The translations under genes were made by a program, and so were the position numbers. Shown here one piece after another: positions 7,249-14,884 of a DNA stretch of 15,047 nt. Origin of the DNA: Pseudomonadota bacterium (GTDB taxonomy: Bacteria; Pseudomonadota; Gammaproteobacteria; Xanthomonadales; Xanthomonadaceae); NCBI GenBank assembly GCA_023438325.1, contig JAEXRB010000026.1, positions 1-15,047 on the forward strand, in the 5' to 3' direction. How positions within the stretch are numbered: the stretch's first letter is position 1; the number at the start of each line of letters is the position of its first letter. A model generated the notes under the pieces. It saw nothing but the letters and a program-made list of their open reading frames with translations, ran no database searches and was not told the DNA's origin.

Positions 7249-7746
7249 ATGCAACTTGCTTTCGCCCGCCCACCGACGATTCCGCGCGCCAACCGCTTCA
7301 GCTATCTGATGGCGCTGTATGCGGAAAACTTCACCCGCTTCGAGCGCCTGTTCCAACCCCGGCATCGTGCGGGTGAATTGTGGCGTTCCAGCGTGGATGA
7401 CGGGCTGGATGTGCATCTGCATGTGCTGGAGCGGCATCGCTACACCACCGAGTTCCGACTCACCTATGACTTGCGTGATCCGGTGACTGGCGAGCCGGAT
7501 CCTTCCGTATTCCTGCGCATGTATCACGACGCCCGCGTGATCGAGGCCACGCATTGCTATGTCGGACGACGCTGGCAGGATGTGCTGGGCTTGCATCCGG
7601 AACCGGACACCTTGTTCGGCCATCGATTGCGCATGAACATTTTTCTGGGCAAGTGGCTGGATTTCCTCGCCGACCAAGGCCACTCACCTTTCACCCTGCT
7701 GGCCGATCCGAAAAAAAAACGAAACAATCTCCGAAACAGTGCTTGA
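7249..7746 (+). CDS. DUF1249 family protein (YqiB-like)
   Basis: A 165-residue soluble protein without signal peptide or membrane segment. The order of features resembles E. coli YqiB and other DUF1249 members. An N-terminal LMALYAENFTRFERLF is followed by HVLERHRYTTEFRLTYDL and FLRMYHDARVIEATHC, and a C-terminal MNIFLGKWLDFLADQGHS closes the domain. No catalytic residues are assigned in the family and its role is unknown. It lies 17 bases after ppsR, so it is probably in the same transcript. The start is supported by the family N-terminus rather than by a ribosome-binding site. The last codons cross a run of nine A (7711-7719) encoding Lys-Lys-Lys. The stop codon overlaps the -35 box of the following tRNA promoter. 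Confidence 0.85.
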   Translation: MQLAFARPPTIPRANRFSYLMALYAENFTRFERLFQPRHRAGELWRSSVDDGLDVHLHVLERHRYTTEFRLTYDLRDPVTGEPDPSVFLRMYHDARVIEATHCYVGRRWQDVLGLHPEPDTLFGHRLRMNIFLGKWLDFLADQGHSPFTLLADPKKKRNNLRNSA

Positions 7747-7771
7747 CGGATGCGCAATCGCCCCATAAGAT
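7743..7771 (+). promoter_or_regulatory. tRNA operon promoter
   Basis: TTGACG (7743-7748) and TAAGAT (7766-7771) are separated by exactly 17 bases and lie 20 bases before tRNA-Ala. This is the best sigma70-type promoter in the window. The -35 box contains the TGA stop of the DUF1249 gene. Confidence 0.75.
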
Positions 7772-7790
7772 GGTCGTCTTTCCAGCACGT

Positions 7791-7866
<76 letters not shown>

Positions 7867-7874
7867 ACAACTAG

Positions 7875-7950
7875 GTCCCCATCGTCTAGAGGCCTAGGAC
7901 ACAACCCTTTCACGGTTGCGACCGGGGTTCGAATCCCCGTGGGGACGCCA
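7875..7950 (+). tRNA. tRNA-Glu (anticodon TTC)
   Basis: A 76-base cloverleaf. Acceptor stem GTCCCCA pairs with TGGGGAC, the anticodon stem is CAACC/GGTTG around loop CTTTCAC, and the T-arm is GGGG/CCCC around TTCGAAT. CCA is encoded. It lies eight bases after tRNA-Ala and is probably processed from the same precursor. I see no repeated copy of its 3' end downstream, so there is no sign of an integrated element here. Confidence 0.98.
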
Positions 7951-7971
7951 TCTAAACTAAAGTTTGGATCG

Positions 7972-8000
7972 AAAAAGACCCGCTTCGGCGGGTCTTTTTC
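7972..8000 (+). terminator. Rho-independent terminator of the tRNA operon
   Basis: A perfect 12-bp stem, AAAAAGACCCGC with GCGGGTCTTTTT, closed by a TTCG tetraloop. The T-run forms the 3' arm. It lies 21 bases after tRNA-Glu. The A-run on the other side would also let it work on the minus strand. Confidence 0.93.
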
Positions 8001-8028
8001 GTTTCCACCTTTCGAAGATAACGTCGCC

Positions 8029-9237
8029 ATGAAGTCGAGTCTGTTGTTCCACAGGATATGTGCGCTTGCATTGCTCCTCCCGAGCTTTGCAGCCCTCGGG
8101 CAAGCGGACGATTCGCATTGCAATGGCTCCTATCTGGAAGCCATGTCACGCAGCACTTTCACCGAATCGTGTTACCCGACGACGGCGTTCTCCAAAACCT
8201 TTGCGCAGGTGCTGTCGGACAACGGGATCCCGGGCGGGGCTTACGCCATCGTGCGTGAGGGATACATTGCCGAAACCGGAGCTTTCGGCGTGCGGCGACT
8301 GGGCGATCCTGCGCCTGTCAGCGCCGATACGGTGTTCCGTATCGCCTCGCTGTCGAAAACCTTTGCTGCGCAGATTGGTGCGCAGCTGGAATCGGAAGGC
8401 AAGCTGCAATGGGACGCGCCTGTGACGCGCTACGTGCCCGGCTTCCGGCTCAAAAAACCCGAGCACACCCAACGCCTTCAACTTTCACACCTGCTCGGCC
8501 AATCCACTGGCATCGTGCCCAATGCCTACGACAACCTCCTGGACGAGAACATGGCGCTGGCGCGCATCCTGCCGCAGTTCGCCACGCTGGAACCGGTGTG
8601 CCGTACCGGCAATTGCTACACCTACCAGAACATCCTCTTTTCCCTGGTGCAGCCCGCTTACGAACAGGCCAGCGGCAGCACTTACGACACCCTGCTGCGC
8701 GAGCGGCTGTTCGAACCATTGCGCATGACACATGCCTCGGTCGGCATGGATGCCTGGCACGCCGCCACTGACCGCGCCGAGCCTCACGTGCGACGCGATG
8801 GCGTCTGGCAGAGCGTCGATGTCGCACCCGGTTATTACCAGATCGCACCCGCCGCCGGCATCAATGCCAGTGTCAACGACATGGCGAACTGGTTGCTCGC
8901 GCAAATGGGCAGCCATCCCGATGTGGTGACACCCGCGCATGTTGCCGCGCTCACGCAAAAGCGCATCGCCACACCACGCGAACTGCGCCGCTACCGCTGG
9001 AAGGACCTGCTCACCGAGGCCCATTACGGGCTGGGCTGGCGCATCTACACATTGGGTGAAGACGAACTGATCATGCACAGCGGCTGGGTGCAGGGCTTCG
9101 TGGCGGACATGGCCTGGTCGCCAGGAAAGCGCAGCGGATTGGTGGTACTGCTCAACGGAGAAAGCCGCACCATCAGCGATCTCACCACGGCATTCTGGTC
9201 ACGTGAACTGGGCATGGTGCCGCGCGAGCACGAATGA
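8029..9237 (+). CDS. Exported serine hydrolase, beta-lactamase class C fold (PF00144)
   Basis: A 402-residue protein with an N-terminal signal peptide: Lys2, a hydrophobic core at about residues 9-22, and probable cleavage near ALG-QA or just after. The three active-site motifs of the penicillin-binding-protein/class C family are present and ordered: Ser107-Leu-Ser-Lys110 with the nucleophile Ser107, Tyr199-Gln-Asn201 (the YxN motif), and His350-Ser-Gly352 in place of the KTG box. His-Ser-Gly is common in esterases and peptidases of this family and less so in true beta-lactamases, so I prefer esterase, D-aminopeptidase or lipoprotein-related hydrolase over antibiotic resistance. Four early and central cysteines (31, 48, 191, 197) suggest disulfides in the periplasm. 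The start at 8029 gives the signal peptide; the open frame upstream runs into tRNA-Glu. No good promoter or Shine-Dalgarno sequence lies after the terminator. Confidence 0.88.
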   Translation: MKSSLLFHRICALALLLPSFAALGQADDSHCNGSYLEAMSRSTFTESCYPTTAFSKTFAQVLSDNGIPGGAYAIVREGYIAETGAFGVRRLGDPAPVSADTVFRIASLSKTFAAQIGAQLESEGKLQWDAPVTRYVPGFRLKKPEHTQRLQLSHLLGQSTGIVPNAYDNLLDENMALARILPQFATLEPVCRTGNCYTYQNILFSLVQPAYEQASGSTYDTLLRERLFEPLRMTHASVGMDAWHAATDRAEPHVRRDGVWQSVDVAPGYYQIAPAAGINASVNDMANWLLAQMGSHPDVVTPAHVAALTQKRIATPRELRRYRWKDLLTEAHYGLGWRIYTLGEDELIMHSGWVQGFVADMAWSPGKRSGLVVLLNGESRTISDLTTAFWSRELGMVPREHE

Positions 9238-9282
9238 GTCGCCCGCACCGCATACGGCAAGCGTGATCAAGATCGCAACAAA

Positions 9283-9311
9283 TTGTAAAAAATCCCATGC
9301 AGGCATTGAAT
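9283..9311 (+). promoter_or_regulatory. Possible promoter for the DUF1800-DUF1501 unit
   Basis: TTGTAA and TTGAAT separated by 17 bases, in the only AT-rich patch of the 118-base gap after the serine hydrolase gene. The -10 match is four of six. Weak evidence; the genes could instead be read through from upstream. Confidence 0.22.
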
Positions 9312-9355
9312 GACACAGATAAAGTGTGGTGGCCCGTTCAAAGCCAGCAGCCACC

Positions 9356-11308
9356 ATGTCCAATACTCCGGTTTCTTCGCGACGCCGCCTCATCACTGGC
9401 GGCATCGGCGCCCAACCTTCGTCCGGCGATGCCGATGCCAAAAACGGCTCGACCCTGACCACCACGCCGCCTTTGGCCGTACGCACCCTGCACCGCATGG
9501 GATTCGGCCCGGCACGACGCAAGAAGAAACCGGCTCCTGCCGCTGTGGCGAATCAGCTTTTCGGTGACGATTTCGAAGTGCTCGGCGAACTGGGCGTTGA
9601 CGACATCGGCTACTTCATGTCACTCGGCAAGACCGATGACCAGCGCCTTGCCAACTATGTCGATCAACAGCTCAACCCCACCTCCATCGACGACTCGGAT
9701 CTGAATGCCCGCCTGGCCGCCTATCCAGCCTCCTTTTCCACGCTGAACCAATCGCTGGCGACCGTATTCTCGCAACGCGCCTGCCAAACCGACTATGACA
9801 CCCGCATGCGCCCCGTGCAGGAAGTGGAACGCGCTGCGTTCACCCGCGCCATCTACAGTCGCCGCCAACTTTTCGAGTTGACCGTGGATTTCTGGCATAA
9901 CCACTTCAACGTGTTTTCAGAACTGAGCGGCCGTATCTCGGCAAGCTGGCACTCCTGGGATCGCGACGTGATCCGCGCCCATGCATTCGGAAATTTCTAC
10001 CAATTCCTCTATGCCACCGCGCGGCACGTGACAATGCTGCACTACCTCGACAACTACCGCAGCTCGGCCAGCTTCAACGAGAACTACGCGCGAGAAGTGA
10101 TGGAATTGCACACACTCGGCGCCGAGCATTACCTGGGATTGGCACTGCCCGGCACCGTGCCAGCCCTGGCGGAGAATCCCTATACCGCATTGAACGACCC
10201 GGAGCTGGACAACCCCACGCTCGGCGGTGGCGTGGCCATCGCCGATCCCAACCGCCTGATCGCCGCGCGCTATGTGGACAGCGATGTCTACGAAGCGGCG
10301 CGCACCCTCACCGGTTGGCGCTACAACAATGCCAATACCGCCAATGCCTGCGGCACTGGCGCTTTTTACACCGATCCAAGCCAGCACGCAGGAAGCTCCA
10401 AGAGTGTGCTCGGGCGCGGCTCGACGACACACTGGAGCGAGATCCCGGTCGAGGACGATGGCCGCATCACGCTCAAGATGCTGGCTTGGCACCCGGCCAC
10501 GGCCAAGCACATCGCACGCAAGCTGTGTCGGCGCCTGATCGCCGACGAACCACCGGAATCGGTGGTGGAAGCGGCAGCCGCAACATTCTTTGCCAACCGT
10601 CAGGCGCCTGATCAAATCGGACGTACCTTGCGCACCATCCTGACCTCGCCTGAGTTCAAGGATCCGGCCTTGTGGGGCAGCAAGACCAAGCGTCCATTCG
10701 AGGCCGTGGTCTCGGCCATGCGTGTGGCCGGCTGCAACCACACCTTCCGGCATGGCGACACCACCAATCCGCAAAGCAATACCACCAGCGCCTTCCTCTA
10801 CGAGTACAACCGCGCCGGCCATCAGCTTTTCTGGTGGCGCACCCCCGATGGTTACCCCGATACGCGCAGCTTCTGGCAAGGCTCCAACACCATGGTGCGT
10901 GTATGGCGGGCAATCGACTGGCTGAGCGACCGCGATGCCAGCTCGCCTTCCCAGCGCGTGCTGCGCATCCTCGACCTCACTCATGCCAACCTGCAAGGCA
11001 ACCCGAGCGCGCGGGAAGTCGTGGAGTTCTGGCTCGAATGGATCATGGGCTTTGCCCCGGATGGCGGCTGGACTGGCCCACCCGGCACGCTGATCGCCAA
11101 TGCCCCTACCACGCTGGGTGAGGCCGCCCTGCGCTTCTTCACCCAAACCTACGCCAGCGGCTCTCCTGATCGCACCCCTTGGGGCGCAGACGAACCGAGC
11201 ATTCCACGGACGGCGCTGGAAAACGACAACACCGAATACCGCTGGAACACCCGCCTGCGCGGCTTGGTCGCGCTGATCCTGTGGTCACCCAACTTCATGC
11301 AGCGGTGA
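9356..11308 (+). CDS. DUF1800 family protein
   Basis: A 650-residue member of the uncharacterised DUF1800 family. Hallmarks seen are LTVDFWHNHFNVF (175-187), the signature NENYAREVMELHTLG (241-255), YEAARTLTGWRYNN (312-325), LAWHPATAKHIARKLCRRLI (376-395) and ILTSPEFKD (428-436). The N-terminus (about 1-60) is polar and low in complexity. It has SRRRLITGG, reminiscent of a twin-arginine motif, but no hydrophobic stretch follows, so no complete signal peptide is visible. The start at 9356 is not fixed by a ribosome-binding site; a GTG at 9326 would add ten residues without adding a signal. Its stop lies five bases before the DUF1501 start, so the two are almost certainly co-translated. Genes of these two families are often paired in bacteria, which supports joint function; the biochemical role is unknown. 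Confidence 0.88.
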   Translation: MSNTPVSSRRRLITGGIGAQPSSGDADAKNGSTLTTTPPLAVRTLHRMGFGPARRKKKPAPAAVANQLFGDDFEVLGELGVDDIGYFMSLGKTDDQRLANYVDQQLNPTSIDDSDLNARLAAYPASFSTLNQSLATVFSQRACQTDYDTRMRPVQEVERAAFTRAIYSRRQLFELTVDFWHNHFNVFSELSGRISASWHSWDRDVIRAHAFGNFYQFLYATARHVTMLHYLDNYRSSASFNENYAREVMELHTLGAEHYLGLALPGTVPALAENPYTALNDPELDNPTLGGGVAIADPNRLIAARYVDSDVYEAARTLTGWRYNNANTANACGTGAFYTDPSQHAGSSKSVLGRGSTTHWSEIPVEDDGRITLKMLAWHPATAKHIARKLCRRLIADEPPESVVEAAAATFFANRQAPDQIGRTLRTILTSPEFKDPALWGSKTKRPFEAVVSAMRVAGCNHTFRHGDTTNPQSNTTSAFLYEYNRAGHQLFWWRTPDGYPDTRSFWQGSNTMVRVWRAIDWLSDRDASSPSQRVLRILDLTHANLQGNPSAREVVEFWLEWIMGFAPDGGWTGPPGTLIANAPTTLGEAALRFFTQTYASGSPDRTPWGADEPSIPRTALENDNTEYRWNTRLRGLVALILWSPNFMQR

Positions 11309-11313
11309 GTGCC

Positions 11314-12660
11314 ATGAATTCGAAAGATCTCGACAACCGCATGCGCCTGAATGCCCTGCTTGATGGCATGTCGCGCCGCCACTTCCTGCGCAACAGCACG
11401 TTGGCGGCTGGCGCGATGGCCACCACGTCGATCGCGTTTTCACCCACGCTCGCCGCTCAAAGCGCCAACAGCATCAACACGCTGGTCTACGTATTCCTGC
11501 GCGGCGCGATGGACGGCCTGAGCTTCGTCGTGCCCACGGGCAGTGGCGCAGATGCACAGCAATACCGTAATCGGCGCACCAGCACGCGCATGGTCGATGA
11601 CGACAGCACCGTCACACGGCGGCCACTGGTACTCAGTGGCGGCGAGCCCTTCGGCCTGCACCCGGCGGCCAGCGGCCTGCGCGACCTGTTCAACAGCGCC
11701 GAAAAACCGCTGGCAATCATCCAGGGCGTCGGGCATCTGGATCCCTCCACCTACAACCGCAGCCATTTCGATGCGCAAGAACAAGTGGAACTGGGCACAC
11801 CAGGCCTGCAATCGCTGAGTCACGGCTGGCTGTCACGCCACCTGATGACCACCACACGCCTGCCTGGCGCCATCTTCAACGCGGTCGCCGCATCACCCAA
11901 TCCGCCCAAAAGCCTGCAAGGGTGGTACGAGAGCATTTCGGTAACGGGTGGCAGCGGCACAGGCGGATTTCATCCCGATCCAAATCACACGTTTTCAAAC
12001 ACCCATCTACGTGCGCTGCGTGCGATGTACGCCGGCACCGGCGATCTGGACACCTCTGCCCAAGCGGCACTGGATGCGGTGGACATCATCTACAACACCG
12101 ACTTCGGCGGCTATGTACCAGGCGGTGGCGTGACCTACCCCAATACCGGAGTGGCCAACAATCTGAAGCTGATTGCCACGCTGATCCGGGCCAACATCGG
12201 CCTCAATGTCGCCACCGTGGATGTCGGCGGCTGGGACACGCACAACAGTCAGGGCGTATTCGAATACGGCGGTTTCCACAATCTCGTGCGCGATCTGTCG
12301 GCGGCGCTGACTGCGTTCTACCGCGACATGAAAGGTGCCGGATTCCACCAGCGTGTGGCGGTGGTGGTGCAGACCGAGTTCGGCCGGCAAGTCACCGAGA
12401 ACGCTTCCGCCGGCACCGATCATGGCTTGGCGTATCCGATGTTCATACTGGGCGGAAAGGTGAAAGGCGGCTGGCATGGCCAGTTTCCGAGTCTGGCGCA
12501 GGCCAACACGCCGGGCGATGCGGTCAAGCCGATGGTGGATTTCCGCCAGGTGCTGGCGACCGTCTCGGACAAACTGGTCGGCAATACGGATCCGGAAGGC
12601 GTGTTCCATACCGCCGACTCGCCGTTCAGCTACAGCCCAATGGGATTCTGGAATCCCTGA
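11314..12660 (+). CDS. DUF1501 family protein with Tat signal
   Basis: A 448-residue protein of the DUF1501 family, which belongs to the alkaline phosphatase/sulfatase-like fold but has no proven activity. A twin-arginine signal is clear: SRRHFLR (20-26), then a moderately hydrophobic stretch TLAAGAMATTSIAF, with probable cleavage after SPTLAA near residue 48. The mature part begins with VYVFLRGAMDGLSFVVP (58-74), the family signature, and continues with GGWDTH (305-310), QTEFGRQV and GTDHG (367-371). These Asp/His motifs sit where the superfamily binds metal; that role here is inferred. It follows the DUF1800 gene after five bases, with a GGTGAG-like ribosome-binding site inside the upstream stop region. 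The ATG at 11314 is chosen because it gives the Tat signal at the usual distance. Confidence 0.9.
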   Translation: MNSKDLDNRMRLNALLDGMSRRHFLRNSTLAAGAMATTSIAFSPTLAAQSANSINTLVYVFLRGAMDGLSFVVPTGSGADAQQYRNRRTSTRMVDDDSTVTRRPLVLSGGEPFGLHPAASGLRDLFNSAEKPLAIIQGVGHLDPSTYNRSHFDAQEQVELGTPGLQSLSHGWLSRHLMTTTRLPGAIFNAVAASPNPPKSLQGWYESISVTGGSGTGGFHPDPNHTFSNTHLRALRAMYAGTGDLDTSAQAALDAVDIIYNTDFGGYVPGGGVTYPNTGVANNLKLIATLIRANIGLNVATVDVGGWDTHNSQGVFEYGGFHNLVRDLSAALTAFYRDMKGAGFHQRVAVVVQTEFGRQVTENASAGTDHGLAYPMFILGGKVKGGWHGQFPSLAQANTPGDAVKPMVDFRQVLATVSDKLVGNTDPEGVFHTADSPFSYSPMGFWNP

Positions 12661-12696
12661 GCCTCCGATCAACCTCCGAGCGCCAGCGCCGGATGT

Positions 12697-13101
12697 TCAC
12701 TCCTCGCCGTGGCGAAGCCAGATTTCAGCCTCGCTTTCCTCGCCGAACACGCCGGCGAGAATGCCGTGCTCGCGCGCCAGAATCGCGACATGTTCATGGA
12801 CGGAGCGCTGCTCGCTGCCACGATCCACGAAGGCCACCTTGCAGCCTTCGAAACCCAATCCGAGCAGCCTCTCGAACAGCGCGAGCATGTCTTCGGCCCG
12901 ACCGTTCTCCATGAGATTTTCGACCACCAGAACAAAGCTCGCGCCATGCCGACGACGCTCTTGGGCAATCTGAGTCCAGTACCCCAGTGAAATGGCGAAC
13001 GAATCGTGCGGGCCATCCACCTGTGCCCGCAGAATCCCCGCCGTCAGACTGAAATGAACTTCAAACCCTTCCCCCACCACGGTGTACTGCTTCAGCGCCA
13101 C
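12697..13101 (-). CDS. Small hypothetical protein, possible SpoIIAA/STAS-like fold
   Basis: A 134-residue soluble protein I do not firmly recognise. Predicted layout is beta-rich at the N-terminus (YTVVGEGFEVHFSLTAGILR), a helix (SFAISLGYWTQIAQERRRHG), a strong strand FVLVVENL (56-63), a helix EDMLALFERLLGLG (70-83), a strand CKVAFVDRG (87-95), a helix around HEHVAILAREHG and a last strand near AGVFGEESEAEIWL. This alternating order with a central helix after each strand resembles the SpoIIAA-like/STAS proteins found as small single-domain genes. It is a guess from pattern, not from a motif. I chose the GTG at 13101 because GGAG lies eight bases upstream; the longer open frame to 13284 overlaps the fumarase gene. 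It follows fumarase on the same strand after 100 bases and meets DUF1501 tail to tail. Confidence 0.6.
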   Translation of the reverse strand: MALKQYTVVGEGFEVHFSLTAGILRAQVDGPHDSFAISLGYWTQIAQERRRHGASFVLVVENLMENGRAEDMLALFERLLGLGFEGCKVAFVDRGSEQRSVHEHVAILAREHGILAGVFGEESEAEIWLRHGEE

Positions 13102-13124
13102 TCGCACTTCTCCATTGTGCGATG

Positions 13125-13145
13125 ACGCCGCTCCCCAAGCGGCGC
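13125..13145 (-). other. Hairpin between fumarase and the small downstream gene
   Basis: On the minus strand GCGCCGCT, loop TGGGG, then AGCGGCGT form an eight-pair GC-rich stem (one G:U pair) with no U-run after it. It lies 24 bases before the downstream GTG. It might limit readthrough from fumarase or shape translation; only the structure is seen. Confidence 0.35.
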
Positions 13146-13201
13146 CACCACCGAATCCAGCGGTGAAGCATGCCTGAACAGGTGAGGTTTTGTGAATCCC
13201 G

Positions 13202-14719
13202 TCACTCAATGACCACGGGAATCTTTCCGATCCGACTCTGCCACTCGCGTGGCCCGGTCTTGTGCACCGACTCGCCCCCGGCATCGACAGCCACGGTCAC
13301 CGGCATGTCCCTGACTTCGAATTCGTAGATCGCCTCCATGCCGAGGTCTTCGAAGGCCAGCACCTTGCTCGCCTTGATAGCCTTGGAAACGAGATAGGCC
13401 GAACCACCCACCGCCATCAGATATACGGCCTTGTTGTCGCGGATCGCCTCGATGGCCGCATCGCCGCGTTCGGATTTTCCGACCATGCCCAGCAGGCCGG
13501 TCTGCTCCAGCATCTGACGGGTGAACTTGTCCATGCGCGTGGCCGTGGTCGGGCCCGCCGGGCCGACGACTTCATCGCGTACAGGATCGACCGGGCCCAC
13601 GTAGTAGATGAAGCGGTTGGTGAAATCGACCGGCAGCTTCTCGCCCCGATTGAGCATGTCGATCATGCGTTTGTGTGCGGCGTCGCGACCGGTCAGCAGC
13701 TTGCCGTTGAGCAACAGCACTTCGCCCGGCTTGAACGTGGCCACCTCCTCCCGCGTGATGCCATCCAGATTCACCCGGCGGGCGTTTTGCGGGTTGTAGG
13801 TGAGCTTCGGCCAGTCCTCCAGCGATGGCGGATCGAGCGCCACCGGGCCACGGCCATCGAGGGTGAAGTGCGCATGGCGCGTGGCCGCGCAATTGGGAAT
13901 CATCGCCACCGGCAGGTTGGCGGCATGCGTCGGATAGTCCTTGACCTTGATGTCCAGCACCGTGGTCAGCCCGCCCAAGCCCTGCGCACCGATGCCCAGC
14001 GCGTTGACCTTTTCATACAGTTCAAGACGCAGCTCTTCGGCCCGATTGGAGGCGCCGCGGGCCTTGAGATCCGTGATATCGATCGGCTCCATCAACGATT
14101 CCTTGGCCAGCAGCATCGCCTTCTCGGCCGTGCCACCGATGCCGATGCCGAGCATGCCCGGCGGACACCAGCCGGCGCCCATCGTCGGTACTGTCCTGAG
14201 AACCCAATCAACGATGGAATCGGACGGATTGAGCATGGCGAACTTGCTCTTGGCTTCCGAACCGCCGCCCTTGGCCGCCACGATCACATCGACCTTGTCG
14301 CCGGCGACGATCTTCATGTTGACCACGGCCGGGGTGTTGTCCTTGGTGTTCTGCCGCTTGCCGGTCGGGTCAGCCAGCACGCTGGCGCGCAGCTTGTTGT
14401 CCGGATGGTTGTAGGCGCGGCGCACGCCTTCGTTGACGGCATCTTCCAGCGAGCCACCGAAGCCCTCCCAGCGCACATCCATGCCCACTTCCAGAAACAC
14501 GGTGACGATGCCGGTGTCCTGACAAATCGGGCGATGACCTTCGGCGCACATGCGCGAATTGATCAGGATCTGCGCCATCGCGTCCTTGGCCGCCGGGGAT
14601 TCCTCGCGCTCGTAGGCCGCAGCAAGATTCTTGATGTAATCGACTGGGTGGTAGTACGAGATGTACTGCAGCGCATCGGCGATGGATTGGATGAGGTCTT
14701 CCTGCTTGATCGATGTCAC
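13202..14719 (-). CDS. fumA: Fumarate hydratase, class I ([4Fe-4S], oxygen-sensitive type)
   Basis: Interconverts fumarate and L-malate in the TCA cycle. The protein is 505 residues with alpha and beta domains in one chain, as in E. coli FumA/FumB, rather than the split two-subunit form. Three cysteines sit in conserved settings and should hold the iron-sulfur cluster: Cys66 in RPICQDTGIV, Cys185 in GWCPPGMLGIGIGG and Cys277 in IPNCAATRHAHF. VGPAGPTTATRMDKFT (385-400) and AVGGSAYLVSKAIK (436-449) are signatures of the C-terminal domain. Translation is taken from the GTG at 14719, giving MTSIKQEDLIQSI; a loose GAGCAAG lies just upstream and no better start is near. On the minus strand a TAAAAT (14761-14766) could be its -10 box. 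A class II fumarase may exist elsewhere; this window cannot show it. The symbol could equally be fumB. Confidence 0.95.
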   Translation of the reverse strand: MTSIKQEDLIQSIADALQYISYYHPVDYIKNLAAAYEREESPAAKDAMAQILINSRMCAEGHRPICQDTGIVTVFLEVGMDVRWEGFGGSLEDAVNEGVRRAYNHPDNKLRASVLADPTGKRQNTKDNTPAVVNMKIVAGDKVDVIVAAKGGGSEAKSKFAMLNPSDSIVDWVLRTVPTMGAGWCPPGMLGIGIGGTAEKAMLLAKESLMEPIDITDLKARGASNRAEELRLELYEKVNALGIGAQGLGGLTTVLDIKVKDYPTHAANLPVAMIPNCAATRHAHFTLDGRGPVALDPPSLEDWPKLTYNPQNARRVNLDGITREEVATFKPGEVLLLNGKLLTGRDAAHKRMIDMLNRGEKLPVDFTNRFIYYVGPVDPVRDEVVGPAGPTTATRMDKFTRQMLEQTGLLGMVGKSERGDAAIEAIRDNKAVYLMAVGGSAYLVSKAIKASKVLAFEDLGMEAIYEFEVRDMPVTVAVDAGGESVHKTGPREWQSRIGKIPVVIE

Positions 14720-14841
14720 GTCTTGCTCGCTTGCGGGGGCTGGCGGGAGTGGAGCCGCCTATTTTAGGCCAAAGTGCGCCGCACCCCCGCCCGTGCTGCC
14801 GGCACACGTTGATGCGCGGGGCTGCACGCGCATGTTCAGGT

Positions 14842-14859
14842 GGCCGGTAGCTGCCGGCC
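14842..14859. other. Near-perfect 18-bp palindrome in the fumarase/TRIC intergenic region
   Basis: GGCCGGTAGCTGCCGGCC reads almost identically on both strands, with one mismatched pair (T/G, positions 7 and 12). It lies between the divergent fumarase and TRIC genes, 26 bases before the TRIC start. It could be an operator or simply a GC-rich inverted repeat. Confidence 0.35.
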
Positions 14860-14884
14860 GCGCCAGACAGCACAATAGCCCGGC

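Noticed and set aside
7875..8030. tRNA-Glu as a possible integration site
   Set aside because: No integrase, no duplicated tRNA 3' end and no change in gene type downstream within view.
8029..9237. Serine hydrolase as an antibiotic-resistance beta-lactamase
   Set aside because: His-Ser-Gly replaces the Lys-Thr-Gly box and there is no resistance context. An esterase or peptidase role is more likely, though activity cannot be excluded from sequence alone.
9917..11146. 409-residue minus-strand open frame opposite DUF1800
   Set aside because: Antisense shadow; the plus-strand frame carries the DUF1800 signatures throughout.
13262..14767. 501-residue plus-strand open frame opposite fumarase
   Set aside because: Antisense shadow with biased composition; fumarase on the other strand is unmistakable.
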